DNA of 64,000 nt from Forficula auricularia (GCA_024734495.1 JALMQS010000225.1:4114369-4178368); one strand, 5' to 3'. Shown: positions 10,519 to 20,649, counted from the stretch's first letter. Numbers and translations: made by a program. Notes: generated by a model from the letters alone, not told the origin.

Positions 10519-11340
10519 GAAGCTGACGTGTTCTGATGTGGCCATTCAGTTGACTTTACCATACAACCGGCCCCTCACTTACATTAATACATATTTAATA
10601 AAATTATTTATAATCATGTAGGGGAGGGGGTTAGTTTTTGCATTTTTAGACTCCTTGGGGCACACTGATTATGTATACAAAATTTTGTTGAGTTTGGTAA
10701 ATTGCCAAGATTTTCATTTTTTGAACCCCCCCCCTCCTCCTCCATTTTATGCGGTTATTTTTTGCATTTTTAGACTTCTGGGGTCCACTGATTATGTATA
10801 CAAAATTTGGTTGAGTTTGCTCAAATAGCCTAGATTTTTAATTCCCCCCCTCCACCCCCCCTTAATTTTGGGTCGATATGCACCAAAAACTAAGCAGCTC
10901 TTAATCTCAATGGACCAAAACTACGTGTGAAATTTGGTTTCGATATTCAAACTAGTTTTTGAGCTAGCTCGTCCACAAAAATTTGGTAACTCACAGACTA
11001 ACTAACAGACATTTTAACAAAACAATTATTATCTCGAAAAATATAATTTTTCCATATTCACTTATTAGAGCTTTTTTGTAGAGCGAAATGGCATGGTTTC
11101 GCTCAATTTTTTTAATCGAAATAGTTTCAGCCGTTTTTGAGATATTTTGAAAAAAAGAAGGAAAATCCACTTTTTTCATGCACGATTACAATTCTTGACC
11201 ATGCCCTGTATGAATTAATCAAGTAAAGGGTGTGTAGTTTCACAGTGAAACTACACACCCTTTACTTTATTCATTAATATCATATTTCACCTAAAACCTA
11301 CACCACTTTCTCTAAGTAAAAATACCCTGTATGGTAAAGT
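10519..11340. repeat. Dispersed repeat with ACTTTACCATACA ends, copy 1
   Basis: Contains ACTTTACCATACA (10553) and the inverse TGTATGGTAAAGT (11328-11340). The interior has two tandem copies of a unit with TTTTTGCATTTTTAGACT, TGATTATGTATACAAAATTT and a poly-C tract, then a block with GAGCTAGCTCGTC. Further copies are at 23725-24440 and from 24437; short pieces occur near 23095, 50960 and 60250. Confidence 0.55.
11213..11324 (+). mobile_element. Short palindrome-plus-tail element with 9-bp TSD
   Basis: CCCTGTATG flanks it at 11204-11212 and 11325-11333. The body is a perfect palindrome (AAGTAAAGGGTGTGTAGTTT with its inverse, almost no loop) followed by the tail TTTCACCTAAAACCTACACC. It inserted into the right end of the surrounding repeat. 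It looks like an internally deleted form of the element at 54170. Confidence 0.75.
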
Positions 11341-11827
11341 AAAAAGAATAAGTAAAAGACATCAGTTCTGAATTATGTTAAGAAATTCAATTTTATATTA
11401 TGGTTAAATTTCTAGTAATTATACAAATTGTATGATCAATCCATTAGTTTCATTAAAATCTCAGAAGCCCCTGTTAGATCGGCAACCACTATACCAGCAC
11501 AAGCAAGAAATAGTATACCAACCAGGGGCTCCCAAACATTGAATTGCTCTATTAAATCAAATAGATTTCTAAAAATTTATTTACCACTCTGTTCATATTT
11601 CTTTATTGGGACTCGGGACAAGCAGCAAAAATGTATTATTTTGTCAAAAATTCAAAGTCCAAGTATAAAGAAATTTTATTTTATTGTTTTATAATTAAAA
11701 TAAATTCAAATCTTTTAAAAAACAATCTCCGAAACATTTAATAAATTAGACATTTTTATGAATCGGCAAAGAAGTAAGCTAGTGCAGACAAAGGGGTGCG
11801 AAAGTATGAGAAAGAAGGTTTGAACTA
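11341..11827. other. No feature supported
   Basis: An 88-codon open frame at 11428-11694 starts in non-coding-looking sequence and has no splice or homology support. Confidence 0.4.
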
Positions 11828-12550
11828 AAAAAATTTTAAGAAAAAAATAAAACCGACTTCAAAAAAATTAAATACAACAAATAAAATACACTAAAAGGTA
11901 TGAAATAATTATTATCTTATTTAGTTACAACTAAACGACGAAATATTAACACGAAATTACTTTTTGAAGTCGGTGCCAAACAAACTATACCTATAAGCGA
12001 GCGTACCCGCCAAATGTACTAAGTAAGATCCGTCGAGTGCGATTCATAAAAGGTATATGTTTGGCACCAACTTCAAAAAGTAATTTCATGTTAATATTTC
12101 GTCGTTTAGTTGTAACTAAATAAGATAATAATTATTTTATACCTTTTAATGTATTTTATTTGTTGCATTTAATTTTTTTGAAGTCGGTTTTATTTTTTTC
12201 TTAAAAATTGTTTTTATTTTTCTCTTTTAGTGATGTAATTAATAGTGATCATATCAACAGAACTTGACCAAATTAATATGGCGCCATCTCTAAGATACCC
12301 CTTTCCAATAAAAAAGAATCATCGAAATCGATTCATAAACAAAGAAGTTAGTCCTGAACAAACCTAACAAAAAAGGTCTAAAACCTACGAAAAAAATGGG
12401 ACCATCGGAACGTAGACTGGACCCAATGCAAAAAAAAATTCAAAATCGGTCCACAATTTGCGGAGATATGAGGTAATATAGGCACAAAAAAAAAAAAAAA
12501 AAAATCAGTCCGAATAGAGAACCTCCTCCTTTTTTGAAGTCGGTTAAAAA
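11828..12550 (+). repeat. AACCGACTTC foldback repeat, copy 1
   Basis: Arms run from CTTAAAA/TTTTAAG-type ends through AACCGACTTCAAAAA to a GC-rich centre (about 11833-12206). A unique-side tail of about 340 bp follows, ending in AACCTCCTCCTTTTTTGAAG and TCGGTTAAAAA. AACCGACTTC...GGAGGAGGTT repeats of this look are widespread in insects; I cannot assign the class. Copies also at 18732, 21147, 42807 and 43513. Confidence 0.65.
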
Positions 12551-13088
12551 TAAACGAGATAAGATAAGTTGGTATGTAAAGGAAATAACGAAAATTACAG
12601 GAGGTTAAATGGTCATAATAGAATAAACTTGGCTTTAATAAAACATATTTCTTATCTTGGTCCCTTTTTCTAAGCCCTACCCTAATTCTTTCAACTGGTG
12701 CATTCTTAACTTATTATATGGAAACTTTTTTGTTAATTCAATTATATATTATGTGATGGTGTCAGGGAAAACGGCCCTTATCTTCACCTACCAGTTTTTT
12801 CAGGAATTGCAAAAATGTGATTTAAATGTGGGTATAATTTTTGATTACACATTTGAATTCAGCAGCAAATTTTCATTCGGTGTAGAATAAGATCGAGAGT
12901 AAAGATGGAAGAAATGTCCTATGTTTTTCTGCTTAAAATTTGTCAAAATTTAAAAGGCTATAACTCAAAACTACGTTTTTTACTTCTAAATATTCACAAA
13001 TTCATAACTGAGTCAATTATTAGAATTTTTGGGCAGGACAATAAATTAAATTAATTTTTGTTAAATAAAAATTTATAGAATTTATTCA
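12551..13088. other. AT-rich DNA, no supported gene
   Basis: A 77-codon frame at 12657-12890 lacks any recognisable domain or splice context. Confidence 0.4.
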
Positions 13089-13102
13089 ATTAATTCAATT
13101 CA

Positions 13103-13573
13103 TAAAGATAAAAGTAATTAAATATTTTATTAGATATTAATTTACTATGAGTTAGGTTTTTAGGTTACTTGTTTCACGTTAAAAATTAAAAATAAAAGAG
13201 GTAACCTATCTTCAGGAATTACAGAAAATAACTAAGTTATTATATATATATGTATAAATGGGAAGGGTGAACCGCGACCTAAAATTGTGTACACCTACTT
13301 CCACTTCCACTTTCATTTCCAAGTAGAAGACAATAGAGGACAATAGATTATCTAATGAATTCCAAAGTAATTCCAAAGTCGGTGTACACCTAATTCCAAT
13401 CGCGGTTCAGACCTTGTATAAATGTATATATTGGAAAAATTTACCTCTTTTATTTTTTAATTTTTAATTTGTAACAAGTGACCTGAAAATCTAACTCATA
13501 GTAAATTAATATCTCATAAAATATTTATTTACTTTTTTAAGATGTTTCACCTTGCACCAACACCACAATCTCT
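13103..13573 (+). mobile_element. Hammerhead-type foldback element with 14-bp TSD
   Basis: ATTAATTCAATTCA at 13089-13102 recurs at 13574-13587. Arms starting TAAAGATAAAAGTAA pair with the right side. A half-core CCTGAAGATAGG is present on the minus strand near 13205-13217, and the element ends in the tail TTTCACCTTGCACCAACACC. A MITE at 13260-13415 has split the ribozyme region. Closely related to 50072-50430. Confidence 0.7.
13260..13415. mobile_element. GGGTGAACCGCGA MITE, copy 1 (nested)
   Basis: Short TIR AGGGTGAACCGCGACC with inverse CGCGGTTCAGACC; 8-bp TSD GTATAAAT at 13252-13259 and 13416-13423. Internal CACCTACTTCCACTTCCAC. Confidence 0.8.
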
Positions 13574-13587
13574 ATTAATTCAATTCA

Positions 13588-14263
13588 ATTCTAAATGTTT
13601 CTTCAGTATAAGTAAATAGATAAGGGTAAGTGAGAATGAAAAATAGCTCAGTCATTAAATCCCTTTTTAATTGAGCTCGCCAAACTCCAGACGTGATTTT
13701 TTGAGGATCACTTGAATTTGCCACGGCATATAATAAATGGTTATTTTTATTTTTTCAGCTGCATGAGAAAAAATCAAATTTGGCCATCGGTTATTGTTTG
13801 TTCTATTTTCGGGCAAAAAAAGAAATTTACCTGAGCGGGTGTTTTTTTTTAGCAACCCTATCTTTTTTCGGACAAATAACCAGCCGGGCAACCCTCCCTC
13901 TTCAAAAGAAAGAATATATTTTTAACCCCAGCGCAAGCATCATCATCTTTTTTTGCCAAAATAGAAAAAAAAGAGGCATCTCATGTTTTGGTCCACCAGC
14001 AGATGGATTTATTCTCTCTGGATGAAAAACATATCTTGTCAACAGGATGTGCGCGAATAGAGAGAAATCGGACAAGGATTGCGACAACATTCCTTACCAG
14101 AGGGGCAAATAATCAGCTTTTCAATGAAGGAGTTAAACCAGGGATTGGAAATTTTTTTAGCTAATACCCCAAAATAAATTTTATTTCTATTTAAAGAAAA
14201 ACTTGTTTAAGGTGGTTCTTTTGCGACAATCCACACACAAAGTTTTAGCTTAGATATTTACTA
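13588..14263. other. Probable unique DNA
   Basis: Higher GC than most of the window around 13780-14110, with overlapping open frames on both strands, but no domain, splice-bounded exon or repeat I can name. Confidence 0.4.
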
Positions 14264-14320
14264 CTCCCTCCGTCCGGAAATATGGTATACATTTCGAGAT
14301 TTTTATTGTCCGAAAATATA

Positions 14321-14810
14321 AATAATAATAAATAATAAATAAATAATTATTCCTCGACCTGCTTAGAGGCACAAGTCCTCGGTGGCTAGGTCCTCCAAAC
14401 ATCAATACAATCTAGCTACAATACATTAATAAACATCAATACAAATTAATTACAACAATTTAACAAATAATAAACAAGTAAAAGAAAAAGAAAAAAAATA
14501 GAAAGGTATGCTCATTAACAAATAACATGACCATAGATTTCCATCAAAAGACAAAAAGTAATTTAAAAATTCCGCGCAAAAACCCGATACCAGGAGCAAG
14601 CGACGCATTAGCCATCCCGGCATTTGCCATAAGTTGTTAAGGAAACGTGGTCAAAACCTTAACAAGGATGGTAAGACCTCTCTCTACCTCACCTAATCTC
14701 TGCTTGTGAGAACTAAATAAAATTTTACACAACTCTAGGACATTAGGACTTGACAAAATTTATAATTGATTTAATCATAGGGGGCAGAGGACTATAATCT
14801 CAACTAGTAA
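14321..14810 (-). mobile_element. LINE 3'-end insertion with AATA-repeat tail
   Basis: On the minus strand a GC-richer segment ends in CACTTGTGCC-like text (GACTTGTGCCTCTAAGCAGG) and runs into (AATA)n at 14321-14345, as in CR1/jockey LINE tails. TATGGTATACATTT recurs on both sides (14281-14294 and 14818-14831), marking duplicated host sequence. Confidence 0.5.
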
Positions 14811-15105
14811 CAGACTATGGTATACATTTGCAAATAAAATAAAATAATACTAAAATTAAATATAAAAAAAATATTAAATTCATTTTATTATCACAATATA
14901 ACTAAATACAAACCATTTTAGGGTAATCCAAATTTGGTTAAAGTGAAATTTAGCCTTGTTGACCGCTTCTTCTGAACATATACTATATACTTTTCAACTA
15001 ATCGACCCTCACGACAAAGTTTTACCTTATTTACCTACTTATGAGGAATTTTCTAGGAATTTTTCCCTCCTTTCAACATAATTGATTCCATACACGTTTT
15101 TAATG

Positions 15106-15297
15106 TTATGAAAACGTTATCAAGAGATTTGTCTTTAGTTTATTAAATGCATCTTGAACGCTTTCAATCAATTTATTAATAGCACCGTGTTTTAATTTTT
15201 CTTTGCTCTTCAAATATTGTAATATATGTTTCAAGATACCATGACGTTGTTCAATAGTCAATTGATTCGATTTGGCATCTCTTCTTTGTAAATTCAC
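15106..15297 (-). pseudogene. Mariner (Stowaway-type) transposase N-terminal remnant
   Basis: The 63-residue frame begins MNLQRRDAKSNQLTIEQRHG and continues ILKHILQYLKSKEKLKHG. This fits the N-terminal helix-turn-helix of plant/oomycete-type mariner transposases, where 'LT..QR..I...L......LK.G' precedes the DNA-binding helix. No D-D-D catalytic domain is visible. Its place inside matching Stowaway-like TIRs supports the assignment; the short length and low complexity limit it. Confidence 0.4.
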
Positions 15298-15710
15298 GTT
15301 ATTTGAGTTAAAATTTTCAATTTTGAAATTATAGCGGTGACTATTTTATTTTTCTTAAAAAACTAATATTTGATCTTCAAATTCCAACTCAACACAAAAG
15401 CAACGTCTGTCAAATATGTTAGGATATTTTAGTTATCAATGTAAACAATAACAATATAATGAGTATTGCCAGTTGCTTTCGAAACTCTGGATAATCTAAG
15501 ATTATTTTTCAAATGTATACCATATTTCCGGACGGAGAGAGTATTTTTTTTCGATTTTTGACTTTTTGATTTTGATTTTCTTTCAACAAACTAAAATTAG
15601 TACTAATTATTTATTGTTAGAGTTCGTGGCTGTGATGAAACTGTATTAGATGAAGGAGGAGGTATCAGCCAAAGATGGAATCACTGGGTTCAATAAAATA
15701 CCTTTAATAA

Positions 15711-15745
15711 AACGTTTCGGCCTGAATTTATTTGGCCATCTTCAG
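15711..15745 (-). ncRNA. Hammerhead ribozyme motif 3
   Basis: Minus strand CTGAAGA, stem II GGCC/GGCC, GAAACGUU with palindromic ACGU stem III. Confidence 0.6.
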
Positions 15746-16019
15746 TTAATTAGACTTCAAAATTTACAAATAGATGTTAATTGATATATTTTATACAAAA
15801 TTACAAGTTGACCAAGTTGGTTGTTTAAACTTACAGTTATACACATATGTGATCGAACCAAACCTTGTCAAAAATAAAAATTTTAGCTTCATGTAAATTT
15901 ATAACGTGCCTGGACCCAAAAGTTTCAGAATTAAAGTAATGAGTTTATATAAAAATTTTTCTATATATTATATTATAATAAGGGTCAAATATCTAATTAT
16001 ATCTAATTGCCCTTCTAAG

Positions 16020-16763
16020 AAGCAATAAAAAAGAATTAGAGGACGCCCTGAATGGAATTAACCAAATCCTAATAGAAGAAATCAAAATGAAAATAAACAA
16101 GAATAAAAACCAAGGTCCTAGTATGTACAAAAAAAGAACAAACGAGACAGGAATGCATCAAAATTAACCAAGAAAACCTAGAAGGAGTTAAGGAATTCCG
16201 CTACCTAGGAAGTAAAATAACATGGGATGGGAGTAGCGAAAACGAAATTAAATCAAGAATTGCCCAAGCAAAAATGGGGTTTAATTCAAAAACAAAAACT
16301 ACTATGCTCCTCCTCAATCAGCTTAGCAAACAGGAAGTTGCTATTGAAGACATATGTATGGAGCATAGCCATGTACGGGTGTGAAACCTGGACAATTAGA
16401 AAAGCGGAGAGAAAGAGATTAGAGGCTTTCGAAATGTGGTGCTACAGAAGAATGATGAATATCAAATGGATGGATAAAATTACAAATGAAGAAGTTCTTG
16501 GAAGAATCGGAGAAAGAAGAACCTTGTGGAAGAGTCTGAAGAAGAGAAGAGGTCAGATGATGGGGCACACACTAAGACATGGGGGACTGGTTAGGGATAT
16601 CTTGGAGGGGGAGGTGGGAAAGAAAAGGGGAAGGGGAAGACCCAGATTAGAATATTTCAACCAAATGATTGGGGATATGGGATGCCAGACATTTAGAGAG
16701 GTCAAACAGCTGGCGGGGGACAGAGTCGAGTGGAGACGGATTATTGCATCAAACCAGTCTTAG
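16020..16763 (+). pseudogene. Non-LTR retrotransposon reverse transcriptase, C-terminal part, frameshifted
   Basis: Two frames together show the RT core end and thumb/C-terminal region. The first has KINKNKTKVLVCTKKEQTR then FRYLGSKITWDGS, the usual 'FKYLGS.IT.DG' step. After a frameshift near 16285, the main frame (16227-16763) gives YGCETWTIRKAERKRLEAFE, MWCYRRMMNIKWMDKITNEE and a basic C-terminus with GRGRPRLEYF. This is typical of RTE- and related LINE enzymes in arthropods. No catalytic YADD box or endonuclease remains, so it is a 5'-truncated relic. It sits in the loop of the 15616-17109 foldback. Confidence 0.75.
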
Positions 16764-17009
16764 GACTGTATACTCAATGATGATGATCGATATATAGAAA
16801 AAATTTATATAAACTCATTATTTTCATTCTGAAACTTTTGGGTCCAGGCACTTTATAAATTTACATGAAGCTAAAATTTGTATTTTTGACACGGCTTGGT
16901 TAGATCACATGTGTATTAATGTAAGTTTAAACAACCAACTTGGTCAACTTATAATTTTGTATAAAATATATCAATTAACATCTATTTATAAATTTTGCAG
17001 CCTAATTAA

Positions 17010-17044
17010 ATGAAGATGGCCAAATAAATTCAGGCCGAAACGTT
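17010..17044 (+). ncRNA. Hammerhead motif 4 (first core base mutated)
   Basis: ATGAAGA replaces CTGAAGA; stem II GGCC/GGCC and GAAACGUU are kept. Partner of motif 3 in the opposite arm; probably inactive. Confidence 0.5.
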
Positions 17045-17319
17045 TTATTAAAGGTGTTTTATTGAACCCAGTGATTCCATCTTTAGCTGATACCTCCTCC
17101 TTCATCTAATACTAATTATTTATTTTAAACACCTGTTAACGATAAAAATCAATTTAAAATAACTAATAAAAGAGGACTCAATACCAAAAAGTAGTTTTAA
17201 TAAAGGCTAAGATAGAGAATAAAAATTTTTCGAAATTTTCAAAAATCGAAAAAAATAGTAATCTTAGGACTACTATCAACCTGGTCTAAAAATTTGTAGA
17301 ATGAATAGAAGTTTAAAAT

Positions 17320-17660
17320 AAAAAATTATCAAAAAAATCGAAGACTACATACAGTTTCAAAAACAAGATTAAAATTTTCAAGCTCAAAAAATCGCATATA
17401 AAAGCACTTTAAATAATTTTTTGTATTTTTTTATAAAAAGTATGTAAAAAAAATAAAATTCAAAAAAAAAACATTGAATTTGGACCATTTTTGAATAAGT
17501 TATGAGCGAAAAACCGAAATTCGATATCTTTAAACCGGTGATCAAAAAATTTCAAAATTTACCAAGAAGAGTTTTTGATGTGTACTAAAAAATATCAAAA
17601 AATGAAGGAAATCAAAAAATTAAAATTTATCAAACCGTCCGATTTAGCTTGGAATTCCTT
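17320..17660 (+). repeat. Dispersed AT-rich repeat, copy 1
   Basis: Contains ATTCGATATCTTTAAACCG, AAAAAATGAAGGAAATCAAA and AAACCGTCCGATTTAGC; an inverted copy occupies about 22830-23060. No ends defined. Confidence 0.45.
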
Positions 17661-17889
17661 ACAAGTAAGTAACAGATCAATTTAATGACATCTCAATATT
17701 CTTAAACATGGTCAAACTAAATGAAAACGTTGAGCGCATAGGTAAATTTGACCCAAACAGACAGACAGACAAAATTACAAGTTAAACAAAACCGTGTAAA
17801 TATTTTTTATAAGTCTAGGTTTACAATTTTTGTACGAGTAACTACCTAATGGTGGGGAGGAGGGTACTTAAAGTATTTTAAGATTTTAA

Positions 17890-17985
17890 GGGGGCCGCGA
17901 ATATACTTTCGGATTTTAAGGGGGCAGCGACTAATAAAAAGTTACGAACCACTGTTGTAGGTTACAATAGAGCTGGATTACAGAA
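17890..17985. mobile_element. hAT right-end fragment
   Basis: AAGGGGGCAGCGACTAATAA then GTTACGAACCACTG is a typical 'CAGTGGTTCGTAAC' hAT end in inverse orientation. No left end nearby. Confidence 0.4.
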
Positions 17986-18447
17986 ATCCGAGGATCTATT
18001 TACTGAGGTTAGTTTTCTTGCACATAGAGTTAAATTTATACACACATGCTAAGAGAATTTTTGATACTCAATCAGACTCAAAAACTCGATTTTCAATTTT
18101 GAAGACATTACATTGACTAGATGAAAATAATACTTATGGTAAGTATTAAAAAATTTAAAAACTCCGTTGATCGCAAGCAATTTACTAAAAGAAAATACAA
18201 CTTTATAATATTGATTTATTGATCATTATTAAACGATGATCAGAAACATGTAGCTAAAATTACATGACTATTTATTGTCAAATTTGTAGAAATATTTTTT
18301 CTTTGTTCTACCGATTGAAAATGTATGAATTTCAAATTCAAGTTCTAATTAATGAAACCAGATCTAGTAAATTTTCACAAAGAGAAACAAATAAACATAC
18401 ACACATACATATCGAAATTATATATCTATATCTATATATATATTTAA

Positions 18448-18580
18448 TAATAAAACTTGAGCAAGATGCGAGGTAGGTTTCACAAAAAAAACCTGTTGTG
18501 AAACCTACCTCGCCTCTTGCTCAAGTTTTATTTTTATATTAAAATTTTTCACCTAGAACCAACACCAAACTCCTTAAAAG
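18448..18580 (+). mobile_element. Palindrome-plus-tail element
   Basis: TTGAGCAAGATGCGAGGTAG and its inverse form a stem of about 40 bp, followed by TTTTTCACCTAGAACCAACA. No ribozyme core is visible and TSD is unclear. Confidence 0.6.
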
Positions 18581-18589
18581 TTATGTGTA

Positions 18590-18731
18590 TATATTATTTA
18601 TTTGTTTGAGACTATAGTTTCGAAGACTTGGTCTTCATCATCAGTCTTTTTTAATTATAAATGTTGTTTTCCATGGAGTCAATATCCATACGATATTGAC
18701 TCCATGAAAAACAACATTTATAATTAAAAAT
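18590..18731 (-). mobile_element. Penelope-like terminal repeat, copy 2 (left part)
   Basis: Hammerhead motif 5 followed by an inverted pair around GGAGTCAATATCCATACGAT. Continues at 19358-19500 beyond an inserted AACCGACTTC repeat. Confidence 0.6.
18610..18644 (-). ncRNA. Hammerhead ribozyme motif 5 (canonical core)
   Basis: Minus strand CTGATGA, stem II GAAGAC/GTCTTC, GAAAC-TATA-GUC, identical in core to motif 2. Confidence 0.65.
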
Positions 18732-19357
18732 AATTTTTAAGAAAAAATAAAACCGACTTCAAAAAAATTAAATACAACAAATAAAATACACTAAAAGGTA
18801 TAAAATAATTATTAACTTATTTAGTTACAACTAAACTACGAAATATTAACATGAAATTACTTTTTGTACTCGGTGCCAATGCAATTCATAAAAGGTATAT
18901 GTTTGGCACCGACTTAAAAAAGTAGTTTCATGTTAATATTTCGTAGTTTAGTTGTAACTAAATAAGATAATAATTATTTTATACCTTTTAGTGTATTTTA
19001 TTTGTTGCATTTAATTTTTTTGAAGTCGGTTTTATTTTTTTCTTAAAAATTATTTTTATTTTTCTCTTTTTAGTGATGTTATTAATAGTGATCCTATCAT
19101 CAGAACTTGACCAAATTAATATGGCACCATCCCTAAGATAGCCCCTTTCCAATAAAAAAAGAATCATCGAAATCGGTTCAAAAACAAAGAAGTTAGGCAT
19201 GAGCAAACATCAAAATGGGTCCAATCGGAAGGTAGACCGAACCCAATGCAAATTTTTTTTCAGAATCGGTTCACAATTGGCGGAGATAAGAGGTAACATA
19301 GGCACAAAAAAATTCAGTCGAATAGAGAACCTCCTCCTTTTTTTGAAGTAGGTTAAA
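18732..19357 (+). repeat. AACCGACTTC foldback repeat, copy 2
   Basis: Same arms and tail as copy 1, with a shorter centre. Interrupts the Penelope-like repeat. Confidence 0.65.
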
Positions 19358-19500
19358 AAGACTGATGATGAAGACCAAGTCTTCGAAACTATAATCTCAA
19401 AGAAATAAATAATATATATATATACAGATATATCATCTCGATATATATGTGTGTATGTTTATTTGCATCAAGCAGAGGACAACCTCTTTGTTTCTCTTTG
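19358..19500 (+). mobile_element. Penelope-like terminal repeat, copy 2 (right part)
   Basis: Hammerhead motif 6 followed by the TATA-rich stretch, GTGTGTATGTTTATTTGCAT and CAACCTCTTTGTTTCTC, matching 8567-8706. Confidence 0.6.
19362..19396 (+). ncRNA. Hammerhead motif 6 (stem III base mutated)
   Basis: As motif 2, but GUC is AUC, losing the C15.2-G16.2 pair. Confidence 0.5.
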
Positions 19501-19558
19501 TGGACAAAAATGACAAATGGGGGGAATATAACGATTTGAGCATATTAACATGAAATTA

Positions 19559-19589
19559 CTGAAGAAGTCAACAAAGTTGATGAAACGTT
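19559..19589 (+). ncRNA. Hammerhead ribozyme motif 7
   Basis: CTGAAGA, stem II GTCAAC/GTTGAT (one G-U), GAAACGUU. Same subfamily as motifs 8 and 9, but without an inverted partner. Confidence 0.55.
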
Positions 19590-19848
19590 GGCAATAAAAT
19601 ATAAATTATCTGCATAATAAATATAATCCTTATTTCCAGATAACAGCTTTAATAATTTAATTTAATTTTTTAAAACACCTGAGGCTTTTTATTTTAGAAA
19701 CAAATGATGAAATAATTTCAAATAAATTTTCTTTATATATTTTGATTTTAGCGCAAATAATTCTATTCTGATGTTGTGTTTAATATGATAGTTTGTTTCG
19801 GAAATATTAATTAAAAAATAAATATATAACGTAGGTAGATAAGCTTAC

Positions 19849-19921
19849 CAAGATGCTGCAGATTTGAGCTGAGCAGGAGCAGAGTGGTTCCCAATGCACA
19901 TCCGACGTCTCCGGGATTTGC
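19849..19921 (-). CDS. Candidate internal exon C, minus strand, 73 nt
   Basis: On the minus strand, ATTTTATTCTTCAG precedes the block and GTAAGCTTATC follows it, both good splice sites. The 73 nt are more than half GC in a region that is mostly A/T. All three frames are open; one gives QIPETSDVHWEPLC. The 3' end GCAGCATCTTG plus the first intron bases resembles exon B at 40634 (TCAGCATCCTG), which suggests either a duplicated exon or a shared repeat. Splicing B to C keeps one frame open (TG+G gives Trp). I do not recognise the protein. It could equally be part of a 5' UTR. Confidence 0.45.
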
Positions 19922-20313
19922 CTGAAGAATAAAATGCATTTGAATAAAAAGCCGTTAGCTTATCAACGCTGATATTCTTTAAATTCGACAATTTTTATGC
20001 AGATAAATATACAGATTTCCAATAAATATTTGCAATCGAGTAAAGACAAATGATTTTTATTATCGAATTCAAAGAATGAACGGTTTTGATATCGATGCTT
20101 GCGTGTTTTAGAAGAAAAGATAAATCCATTGAAAAATAAAAATAATCGCTGTTCGATAAAGATAATCATTTTGAAAAGATAAATTTATTTTACGTTTCGA
20201 CAAAAAAATAATTAATATAGGTATGTATGTATAATTAAAAATAAATTATAATTAATAAGTTGTTGTAAGGAAATAAGGACAATGGCTTATGCAAATAATT
20301 TTTATTTTTTGCC

Positions 20314-20344
20314 AACGTTTCGTCAACTTTGTTGACTTCCTCAG
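20314..20344 (-). ncRNA. Hammerhead ribozyme motif 8
   Basis: Minus strand CTGAGGA, stem II GTCAAC/GTTGAC with AAA loop, GAAACGUU. Confidence 0.65.
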
Positions 20345-20417
20345 GGTTCAAACAAATTAACTTCTTTGGATATTTGTCATTTTATAAATATGCAAAGAAG
20401 TTAATTTGTTTGAGCTC

Positions 20418-20449
20418 CTGAGGAAGTCAACAAAGTTGACGAAACGTTG
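20418..20449 (+). ncRNA. Hammerhead ribozyme motif 9
   Basis: CTGAGGA, perfect 6-bp stem II GTCAAC/GTTGAC, GAAACGUU; mirror partner of motif 8. Confidence 0.65.
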
Positions 20450-20649
20450 GCAAAAAATAAAAATTATTTGCATAAGCTATTGTCCTTATTTCCTTACAAC
20501 AACTTATTAATTTAATCGATGGACATAAATAATCAAAATAATAAATTATAATAATTATTCATACTAATGGAAAAATCGAATGATTTAATGATTCGATCTG
20601 ACTATACTCTTTCGAAATTGATCAAAAGAGTTGATGAGATAGATAAGTG

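Larger units (their letters stand above)
14264..15541 (-). mobile_element. Stowaway-like mariner element, 1278 bp
   Basis: Ends CTCCCTCCGTCCGGAAATAT and the inverse ATATTTCCGGACGGAGAGAG, with TA on both sides. CTCCCTCCGTCC termini are characteristic of plant Stowaway/Tc1-mariner elements and are unexpected in an animal-like sequence. A transposase N-terminal remnant lies on the minus strand, and a LINE tail has inserted into the left half. Confidence 0.7.
15616..17109 (-). mobile_element. Hammerhead foldback composite enclosing a LINE fragment, 15-bp TSD
   Basis: TACTAATTATTTATT occurs at 15601-15615 and 17110-17124. Inside, arms of about 320-345 bp (15645-15990 and 16790-17109) are inverted copies, each with a hammerhead core. 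Only the left side has an extra 29 bp (15616-15644) whose reverse complement reads TTTCATCACAGCCACGAACT, a diverged tail module. The loop between the arms is a reverse-transcriptase fragment. Confidence 0.75.
20253..20539 (+). mobile_element. Hammerhead foldback element with 13-bp TSD, 287 bp
   Basis: AATAAATTATAAT at 20240-20252 and 20540-20552. Between them lies a nearly perfect palindrome of about 255 bp, starting TAATAAGTTGTTGTAAGGAA, with a hammerhead in each arm (motifs 8 and 9). A one-sided tail of about 28 bp follows the right arm (TTAATCGATGGACATAAATA). No ORF. Confidence 0.85.

Noticed and set aside
10720..10862. Poly-C tracts as possible assembly artefacts or G-quadruplex sites
   Set aside because: They recur at the same position of a dispersed repeat, so they are a repeat feature; quadruplex formation cannot be judged by eye.
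11428..11694. 88-codon open frame
   Set aside because: No homology, no splice sites, adjoining repeats.
18988..19206. Conserved peptide with ISMILFLLERG, also near 21274 and 43116
   Set aside because: It is the same non-coding tail of the AACCGACTTC repeat read in one frame; no catalytic pattern, and stops or frameshifts outside it.
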